Source: Liolophura sinensis
Taxonomy: Eukaryota > Mollusca > Polyplacophora > Chitonida > Chitonidae
Length of the DNA: 64,000 nucleotides
Reading direction: 5' to 3'
NCBI RefSeq assembly: GCF_032854445.1
Contig: NC_088295.1
Span: 67,735,058 to 67,799,057 of the forward strand
Notes under the pieces: generated by a model
Databases searched by the model: none
What the model was told of the DNA's origin: nothing
The model's input: the letters and a program-made list of their open reading frames with translations, nothing else
Program-made: the position numbers and the translations under genes
In this document: positions 23,481 to 35,900 of the stretch, in pieces
Position numbering within the stretch: position 1 is the first letter of the stretch
Layout of the letters: each line of letters starts with the position of its first letter

Positions 23481-25587
23481 CTATGAATGCCCTGGTTGTT
23501 ATGTACATCTTCCTGTACTTGAAAGACACAAGGTTTGGACTGGTCTGAAGTTATCCCTTAGCTGTTTGATAATTCATATTAGCCTTGTATTCCCATGGCC
23601 ATTGAGTTTTGAGAACTGATCAACTGCATTGGTGAATTATTTCCCCAGTCGATTACACATCATTGATGAGTTTGACTTTATTTGAATTCCAGAGTCAACC
23701 AAGATTTCTCTGGTCAATTTAGATCTAATCCCCAGGTTAGTGTCACTGAAGCTAATACATATTGGTTGGATTTAACACAAAGGTTATGATAAAGAAAGTT
23801 TTGAAACTATTAAGACAGGTTCTATAAAATGTCAAATTTAAATGTGTAATCCTCTAGGTGTTTTGGTTCATAACATACGCAAAACATGGGGGAAGTAAAA
23901 TATTAACAATTGCCTCGTACCCTGGGAAGTGGTACTGTAATAATGTTGTGATCATTGGAAATCCATACATTGATGAAATACTTGATTTATTACAGTCGAA
24001 TTCAGCGTGCCCCCATATCTATGTATTTGATTTTAAAACAAGTATAATAACTTATTGCCACAGTTTGGTGACAAACAAATGTGATTTGTTTAGTCTGGAG
24101 GTCGGATTTGAAATTCATAACAACTTAGCAATGCCAATATTATTTCTTGTAATCTTGTTACGTTTCCTTTTTCAGAATCCATTTAATTCATCAGAACTTA
24201 TTTTACTGCACGTAGAAGTATTTCTGATTCTGCATTGAGCTACCGGTGGAGTTAACTCATTCTATGCCATAGGTTTAGTTAGCCCAAGCTGTGATGTCAC
24301 CGATATTCCTTGTTGATGTTTTTATCTATTGTTACACGAGAAGGGAAAATGTCATGCATGAGCTTGCATGTTTGTTTTGTTCTCCATTTTGTTTGTGTAT
24401 ATTTACATAGTCGTGACCCTGATTATATTAAACCAGGAAAAACAAAGGTGTGTTTAATTAAAGACAATTGGATATATTTAGAGTCAGAATAAGCCAACTT
24501 TAATTGTTATTTATATTTTGCTGCATGGGGAGGTTGAATTCAGAAGACAGGGTATTGGGTACATAACTCTATAACCCCCTCAATCAACCCATGGCCAATT
24601 TTGTTGTCCCAGTTCGAGTCCACAGCTATATTCAGTATGGTCACAATACTGTTCTCATCCAGTATAGATGTTCATCATCAAGCCTAATGTTAGAACCCTT
24701 ATCCTATACGCCTGGTGCATTAATAACTCATCCTGTAATACATAGCTATTTTTGGTAGACTGATGGGTACTGAAGCATGTCTGTTACAAAGGTGTGTTAT
24801 ACAGTAGACGATGTAACCAGCCTGTCTGTACTGTAGAATGTGTAGGTTGTTGCTGCTGCTGTAATATGTTATGATGGTATCCCTGTGCAGTTTTGGGTCA
24901 CCCACTGCTAATGTCCTTTTTTTTTTAAATAAATTCAATCAAAAGAAAGCCACCATGCTATTGTTCTGTTTTCTGAACAGTGGCTCTCTAAGTGGGATGA
25001 ATTAATCAGAATCTAGCAAAATGTATCACGTGAAAAAAAAAAACAATTAAACTTTAGGTGAACTAAAGTATTATGCATACTACACAGTAACCCTATGTAG
25101 GATAGCTTATTCCAAATCGCAGTACAACCTCTGGAAATAAGTGCATCGGGATGCAAAACTGTTATATGACCTTCACAGAGACATTGCAGTAGTTCAGTTG
25201 TGTATATCTAGCAGACCACAAGGTAACCGGCCTTAATACTCAATGACCTCCCCGTCCTTCAGCGTGAGACACATAAAGAAAATATAACCCATCCATTATA
25301 CCGATATGATGGCCACAGCTAGCAAATTACCAGCAGCCCCATTTTCATGGCTTGGCTTTAAGTTGGGAAGTGCTGGATGTAAGTCTGACATATCTCAAAT
25401 ACATCATGAAGAAAGCCAACGGGGGGTGTGCAGAGCAAGGCAGATCAACAGATCAATAACCCAACACGATTCTGGCACTAATCAATCATCTTCAAAGCTG
25501 TTTTAGCGCCATGATCATCTTCGCTTAAAGTGTTGTGTAAATGTATAATGTGTACGGTTAAAAGGACAAAGATATAAACATAGGTAG

Positions 25588-25811
25588 TGTGCCAGCACAG
25601 CACAATGACCCCGAAGCCTCTAACGAATGTGATCGCTGTGAGTTCAAGTCCAGCTTGTGCTGGCTTCTTCTTTGGTTGTATATGTGGGAAGGTCTGCGAA
25701 CGGTTTGCAGATGGTCATGATTTTCCACCTGGGCTCTGCTCGGTTGGCTACCACCATAACGCTGGCCACCATGATATAAGAGAAATATTCTCAAGTCAGT
25801 TCAACAAATAA
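25588..25811 (+). mobile_element. tRNA-derived SINE copy
   Basis: It contains a B-box-like GAGTTCAAGTCCAGC, the body with GTGGGAAGGTCTGC and CAGATGGTCATG, and the 3' part GATATAAGAGAAATATTCTC. The same order of blocks recurs near 38.8 (inverted), 45.3, 54.3 and 59.6 kb. The tRNA origin is inferred from the promoter-like box. Confidence 0.8.
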
Positions 25812-26351
25812 GGAAGGACATGAGTAGGACATGCCCAGATATGAATGATGACATTAACATGCTCACATTAGTGTGTAGCTATAATAAACTGATGATGCAG
25901 TATTACAAGGAAATTGAACAATGGCTAAGCTGGCCAGGATGGTATGTGATGGTGTGCAGTAGTCCCCCTTAGCATATCCACAGGACTTCTCAATCACTTA
26001 CCATGGTAACATTCATCTAAGTGTGGTAACATTTTGAACTACAGAACAGTTATTTATTTCACAGAGATTTTTTGGCCATGCTCCAAAATATTGTTCTTGC
26101 ACAGTTTGCAGGGTTTTGTGTTTGGAACGTAAATAAGGCCATGTGGTGCTGCTTCACCATTTATTAAGGAGGGCTTGCTTGTGCAGGCACTGATTTAGCC
26201 ACACCTAGCTCTTTTCAGCATGCTACAGGTTTGTTAACCTTCCATACATATAGTGCCCTACTTGGCTGTATAAGGCAACACTGTATACTTGTGTATGGGT
26301 GACCAGGTCTGTATCCAGCCTTCAGAGTTGGGGCATATGCATAAAGGTAAG

Positions 26352-26417
26352 GGAGTGAAATATTCTTGAGTACAGCATAAAACACCAATCAAAAAAAATA
26401 AATAAATAAAGGCAAGT
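26352..26417 (+). repeat. SINE 3' tail fragment
   Basis: GAAATATTCTTGAGTACAGC, then ATAAAACACCAATCA and an A/T-rich tail of AAATAAATAAATAAA, matches the SINE 3' end only. Confidence 0.8.
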
Positions 26418-27746
26418 TGAACACCTATTTCAGTCATGGTCTCCTGAAACTGTGACTCCAGAGTGCTACAAACCTGAGTGACCCAAACCCAGACAGAACA
26501 CAGAGATCCATCTTCAAGCACTTTCACTGGACATTCAGTTATTTACTTTCTGGCATTTAATTGGTTTTCTCTACTCAAGAATTTTTCACTAACAGCGGGA
26601 AGGTTTATAAGTGGATGTAACCAGAGTGTTCAAAGTTAACCACTGCTCTTCATTTTGTCTGATACCTGAGAAGCCTAATGATTACAAGCTGAACCCAAAT
26701 CAGCAGGAGGTGCATTCCAGTATGTGACTTCCCTGGTCAAGTACTAGACAGTCGCAGCTATATAGTACTTGAACCATCTGAGCCTGTGCGGGCATTGACA
26801 CACTCAACCAACACGAGTCAAAGCTGCTACCAAATCCCCAAGAGCCGGATTCCAACACACGACCTCACGGCTGAAGGGCACTTCAAACTACAGAATATAC
26901 CCCCCACGATATGATATTTGCTCGACAGTAATGTGTCATCTAATACTTGAACCAGTGAACCTGTCAACAGCTAAAATAACCGTCATCTATCATGTGCTTC
27001 ATTAATAAACTTCAAATCATTATACTAGTATCACTAAAATCAGCTTATGCAGACGAGAGTCTCATAGTGCTATTTAGCGGACACGAATTTTACTTTGTGT
27101 TTAACGAGTAAGCCACCACTAACAATCCAAAAATGGAATAAAAGTTAAACTGAAAATCCACCTTCCTACTTTGCCAAATCTTTATATGTTTTATGATATT
27201 TCCTGTTGTTTAAGGCTTTTCCATCATGTAAATGTCTTTAACAGAAAAAAACTGCTGCGACAGTCCCCATTTCCCACTAATTAGACAATTTTTAAGTTTT
27301 ATTTTTATAAGCTCCTCAGTATGACAACCTGAGTTGAGCAATAATCTGCTACACCATCACATCAAACAGGTTTTTTCAACGAAAAAAAAACAACAAAATC
27401 CACAGAGAAATCATGTGCAAGGATACACAACTTTAATATCAAATGAAAATGCACAGATTCAAAATCACCAGTGAGACATTGTAGAGCATTATATTTACCC
27501 ACATATGATAATGGTATAAACAATCCTAACTGTCTACAGACTTGTTATCACATGCACCAGGACTTGTCTCAGCAGAGACTTTGAACAAGTCATTTTAATT
27601 TTCATGTCTTCACCACACAATCAATGATGGCAGGGAGAAAAGCAGGTGTAGCGATTATTTCGTTACATTTGATAGATTATTAACAAAAAACTTAGTCTTC
27701 CATTGTCCCTTTGGTACGCAGTATGATGCATCAGGCAACTGTGTAG

Positions 27747-27796
27747 GGGAGATAACCTATACCTGACTGCAGACAAGCATACAGACAATTATCTCC
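27747..27796. repeat. Short inverted repeat TAGGGGAGATAA / TTATCTCCCCTA
   Basis: Twelve-base ends that are perfect reverse complements enclose about 26 bp. It could be a very short MITE or a solo hairpin. Confidence 0.65.
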
Positions 27797-29476
27797 CCTA
27801 CCTGTAAGAATGGTCAGATGATTATACATGCACAAGTACTAGATTATCTGATGTAATTACTATTACTATAAATACAACCTGCCCTTATGTCATACACCCC
27901 CTTTGACTATATACACTGATAAATCTGTGACATATGATACTTATAATTTGTACACATTTAAATACCAAGGAGCAAGAAAAATGTAGATACCTTAATACCA
28001 GAAATAGAGATGGGGTTAAATGTAGTCAAGAGGGTATAGGAAGTTAACAGGTTTAAATGTATTATGTACAAAAATGGATAAGCCTGTTGCTGACAGATAA
28101 ATGCAAGGTAAATGTAAAAGATAAACTGAAACTGCTGAATAACACAAACAAGCACAATAATGTTGGCAAGGCAACCTTAACAATTTGTCATTTTTGTTTT
28201 GTTTTTTATGAACTGAATTTAATCAATATTTATTTTCTTACACATACACTCCAAAGCTGCAACCTTCCTGTTAAAATAATATGGTTTCAATCTCAAAGAG
28301 AATAAATTACATCTACCACAGATAACTGGTCACAACTCTTTATGGTGTCTACCTGCAATTTGATATACATGTATACATGGTAACAAGAATAATCTTGTCA
28401 GGTTTTGTAAGGGAAAAAGCCTGACGAATCCATTCATCTCAAGTAGATGCAACTTATCAGAACACTTTTGATAGTATGCCCAGGCTTTCCTCCCAAGTGG
28501 AGAATCATAACCATCAAACTTAAATAACAGATTTCATGCCAAAATCATTTCTTCATGACATGGTAAGATATGGTTCCTTAGAAATACCATTCTGGATTCA
28601 CTGCATATATTTGTGAGGGCTTCATTACGTGCACACTGGCACAGAATTTCTGACACGCTCAAACAGAATCGATGGCGTGAGAATGCACACTGATCCAGGA
28701 GAACCAAATGCTTTGTCAGGCCCACTACACTGTAACATATGAATAATATTGGCACTACACTTATCACACTTATCAATTCCATTTTAATATGGTCATTCGC
28801 AAATATTGTATAATTGCAAAACAAATATCTTGATCAGTATGGACTATTTTGGCTAGAGATACCATCATAAACAGCATCACAAACTTGTTTGACATGATAA
28901 GCTCTACAATATGAGGACCGACTTTCTGTACAGACTGATTACCAATGCTTTCACCTCTGAACACATTTCAAACCTTGTCTTCTCAGCCAGACATATATGG
29001 TGCCATACAAACCAATTCCCCCAAGAGCCAGACCTTTTTAAACATAAATATATGACTGTATATATAGTAACACGTAAACACACTCATGATAAGAAATCAC
29101 TACATACAAGGAGATTCCCTTTATGTTATACACAAGTCTTCTAGAGAAAGAAAATTTGACTTATCACTACAGATGTTCAAAACCAAAATTCCTTCAGCCG
29201 CTTGATTTTAATAAAGTTCTGAAAGATTAAACAATAAAGGCACAGGTTGGATGTAAACAAAACACTGGTGAGAAACTTGCCAATTCTGGTCTCAGAACAT
29301 TTTAAACTTAACCTGTTACAATAATGCTGGCCACGGAAAGAATGAACAGGAGAGCAGTTTCATCTGGTGCATCCGTACAGATCTGCACTACAGGTCATAC
29401 ATGGGTCAAACAAAAGCACATGGTTATTTATGCTCATGCTATAACATTGTAGCATGATTCCACTTGGTTTTTGTTT

Positions 29477-29482
29477 TTTATT
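29477..29482 (-). terminator. Candidate poly(A) signal for ARFGAP2
   Basis: AATAAA on the minus strand, about 475 nt beyond the stop codon. It is placed by position alone, and other AATAAA sites exist further on. Confidence 0.25.
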
Positions 29483-29955
29483 CTCGTCTGTATTTTTCTA
29501 AGTTTTCGACTTTCGAAGTTTTCGAAGTCCCTGTAACTATTTCACTTGTCATTAAGATTCATATAAAACGCATGAAAATTTGCTAATTGTGCAAGACTGG
29601 TGAGGGTTCCAGTGGTATGTATAGTTAGCCATGTGGGTTTGTTTGTTCCACAGCCAAGACATCTGGTTCATGAGCACTTGGCACAGCGATCTTGATGATT
29701 TGATACCATTCATAATTCACGATAGATTTGACCACATCACAATTACCAGCATGTTTGGCGGTTGTAAGCACCAGCTGCACTGCCACCATACATGTACAAC
29801 TTTGATAAAGATAAAAGAAACATTAGCGTATTTACACGTTCAAACTAAAGAATGCATTATTTCAGTATAGTGACAAAAGCCTCAGCAGAGACAATCCTCT
29901 TCTTCGCGTAGACTATAATGCATGAGAGATCTCCTGGTCTAATTCCTGTAAGTCT

Positions 29956-29973
29956 TCAACTGCCGTAGCGATC
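29956..29973 (-). CDS. ARFGAP2: ARFGAP2 exon 12: 18-nt terminal micro-exon
   Basis: After the acceptor GTTTTGACAG the minus strand reads GATCGCTACGGCAGTTGA, coding for DRYGS and a stop. The phase (0) fits the previous exon's CAG|GTATAA donor. DRYGS is the expected family C-terminus, so this exon was found by looking for it. Confidence 0.88.
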   Translation of the reverse strand, partial: DRYGS

Positions 29974-32900
29974 CTGTCAAAACAAAAATTGGCATGTGAA
30001 AAAAAAGGAATGCATCACTGCACATGGGGTATTCTCATTTCTTAAAGAACTCATCAATCTTAAAATATTTCCTTCCTTCTTTTCAAATATAGTTGAACAA
30101 TTATAACATACTTTTGTATAATACAGACGTTCAGTTAATGAACACAGCTTTCTTGACAAGCCCTGAATTTGCGCTGTGTGACAGTAGCTAACATGTGAAA
30201 GAATAATAAAAAAAAACTCCTTCCAGTTAACAAAATGGTGTACAAACTTCATATACACATACTGGAGCTGAAATAAATGACATTGTCAATGAAACCTGAA
30301 ACTTTCAACAGGCCTTTGTATCTGATGCTGTAGAGAAGTTGTTACCTACACACAAAGAAAACGTTCCTATTAAAGACGAATAAATATTCTACACATGTAT
30401 CTAGTCATGCCATTTGTACCCGGGCAAAATGCTATGCTATCACTGAATATGTGGGACTTACACATACATGAGGAGAAAGACCAGAAATGGATACCAAAAT
30501 GTAAGCTTCCAAGCCACCAAGATGGGGAAAGACAGAGAGCAAGTGCATAGGACATGTATTGTGACAAGCACAAGATATTCACCTCCCAATAGAACAAATA
30601 CTGCCTCAAGCATTGTTCACTTATTTTGGTGATGGCATTAGACATTATTACCAAAACTGAGTGGAGAACTAAGTCTTAAAGTGGAAATGCGCACGTCAGA
30701 ATGGGGAATGTGACCTACATGTAAACCTGCTAAAAAATAACCGATGGAAAAAATGCGAGAAATAAACATGGTAAGGAGCATGTTGGTCAGTACAGAATTA
30801 CACTTTTTTCAGGACTACAAAAAGCTGTTCTAACTCGCAATCTTGTTTTGTGTGACAGACCTAAATTTTGCTGTTTTCTGCCTTTAGTTTAGACCAGGGA
30901 AAGACTGTTACTTTTTCCTGTGGTGAAGTGGTGAAGACTTTCCAATTTTCATCGTAGTTTAAATATCATCACAGGATTTTTAATAATCAAATCAATAAAA
31001 GTATTCCTGGTCTTTCATCTTCGAATCCTTAACGATCAAAGCAACACAGACAAGAACTGCAATGAGGCTATTTGGCTGACCGACCACCCACAGTATCAAC
31101 AGACATGGTGAAGACAACACAATTTGTCCAGGACTGACTCAGTGAACAAAACAGCTACACAACTGTACAGACAATGACACCTGAAGGAACCCATGTACAG
31201 CAGTCATAAAAGCACTCCACAGTTCTTACCACACGCATTAAGTCATGAATTACATCTGGCAAAAGTGTGTCATTTTCGCTGTAAGTGAAGTGAACAAAAG
31301 GTTATCAGTAAATAATATGCATGATGTAAGTTGTTCAGTCAGACTTTGGCACCAATTAGATGCTAAGATATCTACTCGGATTTTTGCCTCACTTTATGGT
31401 AGATGCATTAGTGTTAGTACTTGTAAGTACATGTAACATGAAGAGATGCTGTTTTATCAATATTAGACTATGTATATTTATTGAGGAACTTCCACTGCGG
31501 GATTGTGAGAATTTGGATTGGCATACATGAATGCTGTCATAAGTTTAACAAAACAAACTGTACAAAGGTGTGCACTTGTCTAGTAGAGTTCAATTCATTT
31601 ATTTTATTGCTGATTAAACTCAAACTAAAGAACCAACATTTAACGAATGCAGACCAAACTCATTAGAGTTATTACACATGAGATCACAAAATTCAATTGT
31701 AAAGTGTAAATGCTGGATAATAATTAATGAATTATATTGTCTAATATTTTTACTAAATAGGTATAACTATTACATTAAAAGACAGTACACACCATGTACC
31801 TTTAAAATGGTATCTACTGCTTTCCTGCTATCCAGCTATACATATCACATTCCCTACCCCCACCCCCATATGTACATGTAAGTTGCACAGTACAGTAGAA
31901 CTAGGCATGCTCTATGTGATGATCTATATAAACCCTGGAAAGTGTTAGAGAGCAAACCGAGGGTAGGTCTACAGGTTGCAGGTGGGAGGGTATGTGTCAG
32001 GGGGGAGTAGTAGCCATGCCAAATTTATACCTGTAGAGAGTTCATCATGCCATTGGCCAAACTGGAGAGCTTGCCGGCTACTTTGGTCACTCCCTGCTTG
32101 ACCCCCTCCTTAATCTCAGCTAAATCAGGCCCACCGCTCCCGTAATCCCCGCTGCGGCCTCTCTCAGCACCGTTACCAAAGAAGTCTGAGCTGGATATAC
32201 CTGTACTGCCCTCAAACTTACTTAGGTTTTGTTTCGTTTCAAACTGTTGGGTGGAAACAAAGCACAACAGTTAATTCTCTATATTTCTACGCATGTACGA
32301 TGTCAAATGTTTAATTTTAGCGAACTTTCCCTAAACAACTTTAAATGCAATGTTCCAGGTAAAACTGATGCTTCAGTGATTATGTTTCCCTCCAATTTAC
32401 ACCTCAAATAGTGTGATATGGATCAATCAACAGCCATACATGTAACATGTTTGAATACTGAATCAAATCGTTGATTACGCGTATATGCTTGTGAATGTGT
32501 GTGTAACGCTTTTGTGTAAGCCTGGGGCCGGTTTCATCAAGCATACTTGGAGCTAAGTAGCCCTTAGCTAAGTGCACTTTACATTTCTACAACATACGTT
32601 GTCATCGTAGTTAATGACAAACTTAGCTATTAAAGTGAGCTTCATGAAACCGGCCCCTGCTAATTGTATAGGCAGTCAATGCAATTGAGCTAATGCAAAT
32701 AGTGTATAATGTATTTCTAAGGAACTGTACATATGCTTACATCTGGGTCACTGTTACCAAAATAGGCAGCTGATGAGATTGCTTTTGCATTTCCAAATTT
32801 CTTCTGAGCATCTTCAGATGTGGAAGTCTCTGAGTATGTCTTTCTGCTCCGACTTTGCCTGCAAACACAGTAAGATACTTCAATACAAAATCTTCGCTAA

Positions 32901-35900
32901 TAACTGTCATGAACTCTTCATCTACGTATTTCACTGCTCACTTGCAAAAGTACTTCCTTCATCCAAAAGCTTGCTACATATACACTCACACATGAGCTAT
33001 TTGATCTAATATGTATAAACAGCAAACATGTCATGCATGCTGTATCCTGTTTGAAATCTGACAAGCAATAACCTCTGAAATTTAAAGTATAATTTTACAT
33101 GCTTGCTTTTCACACTAAGATTAGTTTGTAAAACTAAAAATGTAAAAAGATCTACATCATATCTTATTGACAAAAGCAAATGTATGAGATTTGTCTGATA
33201 CTGGCTCAATGTGTCATACATGTATGAATATTCATGAGTATGACGTAAAACACCAATCAAATAATTAAATAAATCATACATGTATGTGCACTTCTATCAT
33301 ACACCTTTCCAAAATGTGTTTCAAAAGCAGCCACAGTATGAAAATAAATGTTTAGAAGACAACATTTTACAACAAATAAAGCAGGTGTGTTTAACTCATC
33401 TTTAAGTACCATAAGTCCTCAACCTTTTCACATATGAAAGAGCAATTTTCAGTGCAATTTATGCACATTTTAAATTTGAATTTGGAGATGAAACTACATT
33501 GGTTGGATTGGCCAATTTCAGGGCTTCACAAAGAGTATAATTTATCAGTCTACACAGAATAATGCCTTCAGAATATGCTTTAATAAATACCTTACAAGTA
33601 CTCTATATGCCTTTTTATTCGCATGGTACTAACATTTGCGGATTTCGCAGCAAACGCATTTCCGAGAAAACAAGTGCCATCGAATATAAAACCTATGTAA
33701 GTAATTTATTAATGTAGCATGCGTTACAGTTATAAATTTGTTAACAAACACTACAGTTGTAATTCTTTTTCAAATATGTTAATTAGAAATACCTAATTAA
33801 AATGTATTCAGTCTTTCACAAATCTAACTTAACTGATCGTCAGTTAATATCGTTTTCTTTTAGGGAGGCTTAGCTCTGTCTAAGTATCGCCACAATGCGA
33901 CGTTGTTGTTGTTGATGATCTATTGCCGCGGTGAGAGACATACAAATCGATAATTTGTACTGGCGTGTGTACATGATATGATATACATACGATGAGTGAG
34001 GCTGTTTTTTTAATCGACTGTACTTGCCTTCCAGTCAGATCACCTTTCCGATGCGCCCGATACATCACTGAGGGGTTTCTGCACTTTAAACTGCCCTTTC
34101 ATAATGATAATTTCTGAGAAATTTACTCAAATCTGTCACAGTTCACTCAAAGTTTCACTCGCAATATTTGCTAACACAGCAGGCAAGGGCTTCGTCTTAC
34201 AAAGAGTAACAGTCTTCAAAAGATTAAAAAATGCTGTTAAGATCCGTGAAAGTTTACGCCCGCGAATAAAAAGGCATTTTCAGTATGCGAAAAAGTTGAA
34301 GAATTACAGTAGTCAATGGAGAAGCTCGAAGGCACCAGTGCAATCTAATTGCCACCAGTGGTGCTACAGCCATCAAAGGTGATTAAAGTGCAAGAGTGTA
34401 TTTGCCACCAGTGGTGTTACAGGAGCAAAACTCAAACTGCCATCAGTGATGCCCACTTGAGCCACACAGTATGATGTCATTTTAGCCAGTGTTCTTTAGT
34501 TACAGTGGCCACTGAATCGGTCATCATGGGCCAATTCTGTAAAGCAATTTTTTACCTAAGTCAACACCTTAAGCGACACTATACCCACCTAAGGGTTAAA
34601 AATTTTTATATAACTTGTCTTAACATAACACTTTTTAAGTGTTTCCAATTTTAACTCACATTGGGCTAATTCCACAAAGCCACTGTGTCCCCAACATCAG
34701 TGTTCTCTTAAGACAAATGTGTCCAAGTTTCAACTTCCAGTACCAAGAACTAAGCATCGTACAGAGTTTTAAAATTCTTACTTGTGCATGTCAGGAAGGG
34801 CTTTGTGCAATCGGCCTACGGTCCCAAAAAATTCATACACAGGGAAAGTTTTAGGGTAAAAGTTTAATGCGAGAAAAAAGATTGTGGGGTAGGGGCGGGG
34901 GTGGGATTCATAGTCGGGGAAAGATTTGAGGGTAAAAGTTCATATGTAGGACAAGATTGGGGGGGGGGGGGGGTCATGTAAAGGGAAAGATTTAGGGAGG
35001 ACTCATATAAAGGGAAAGATCGGGGTGGGGGATTCATATATGGGGAAAGTTTGGGGGGGGATGACCCCCCCCATTAAGATGGGAAATTTTAACTCCAATA
35101 CCACAAACCGTATCTACCGACATAACCAAAATGCTAATATAAAATTAGGGGATGTATCTTGTGTTGATGTGTCATACAGTCCCCTTAACCTCAGGCAGCG
35201 ACAACCTTGACCTTAATCCATGGACTCTGAACTATCCACCATCAACATAAACCATACAATACTGAAAGCATACCCATCCATGTCCTTTGATGTTTCATCT
35301 TCTTGACTACAGGAACGATGATAACAGGTGTGTTGGTAAAAATTAGAAAATTAGTGATGTGTATACTACACAATATAGTGTCCATGTTGATTTTTGTTAG
35401 CTGAAAGTTAGGTGATTATTTGTGTGAGTCTGTTTGATTCTCGCATACAACAACATCACCACATGCAACAAAATAACACTCAATTCATTAACACATTCAA
35501 CAATTTCATGAATTTTACACTTGTGTAATCATAATCATTTCATCAAAACTTCAAACTTGAAGGACTCTTGTATAGGAAACATTATTAAGTCTTTATGCAA
35601 ATGTCGCGCCTTCCTTCACACTTGGTCTAGTAAGAACATACCTGTCATCATCTTTGGAGGATATCGTCTCTGAGTAGCTAGACTGTTTGCTGTCAAATCG
35701 GTCCATATCCCAGGAAGAATTGGATTTGCCACTCCAACTTCCATAGTCATCTCGCTTGTTAGAACTGAACGGGCCATCATTATATCTGAGGGAATAAAAC
35801 AACACATACAATAATCATATGTCAACGAAGATGCAATAAACACATGACAAAAGAGACGTTCCTGGACATATTTAACTTCCCAAGACCTAACGTATTGAGG

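Larger units (their letters stand above)
18866..29955. other. Intergenic region between convergent SYT7 and ARFGAP2 3' ends
   Basis: No coding exon is supported in these 11 kb. The left part should hold the SYT7 3' UTR and the right part the ARFGAP2 3' UTR; their ends cannot be fixed from sequence alone. Candidate AATAAA signals include one at about 19381 on the plus strand and the complement at 29477-29482 for ARFGAP2. Identified contents are a 26-bp minisatellite (22629-23480), a SINE (25588-25811), a SINE tail (26352-26417) and a short inverted repeat (27747-27796). Confidence 0.65.
32859..35641 (-). other. ARFGAP2 intron 9
   Basis: 2.8 kb. It contains a SINE tail, a truncated MITE copy (33411-33600), a group of CACCAGTGGTG palindromes (34333-34450) and a G-rich degenerate repeat (34850-35080). 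No coding exon is seen. Confidence 0.8.

Noticed and set aside
23858..24238. 126-codon open frame on the plus strand
   Set aside because: AT-rich composition, no recognisable domain and no splice partners. One or so open frames of this length are expected by chance in 64 kb at this base composition.
25600..25660. tRNA gene
   Set aside because: Only a B-box-like GTTCAAGTCC is present, with no cloverleaf arms. It is the head of a SINE.
32025..32030. TAA at 32025-32027 as the ARFGAP2 stop codon
   Set aside because: It lies just inside a consensus donor (CAG|GTATAA), and the conserved DRYGS ending is found in phase at 29956-29973.
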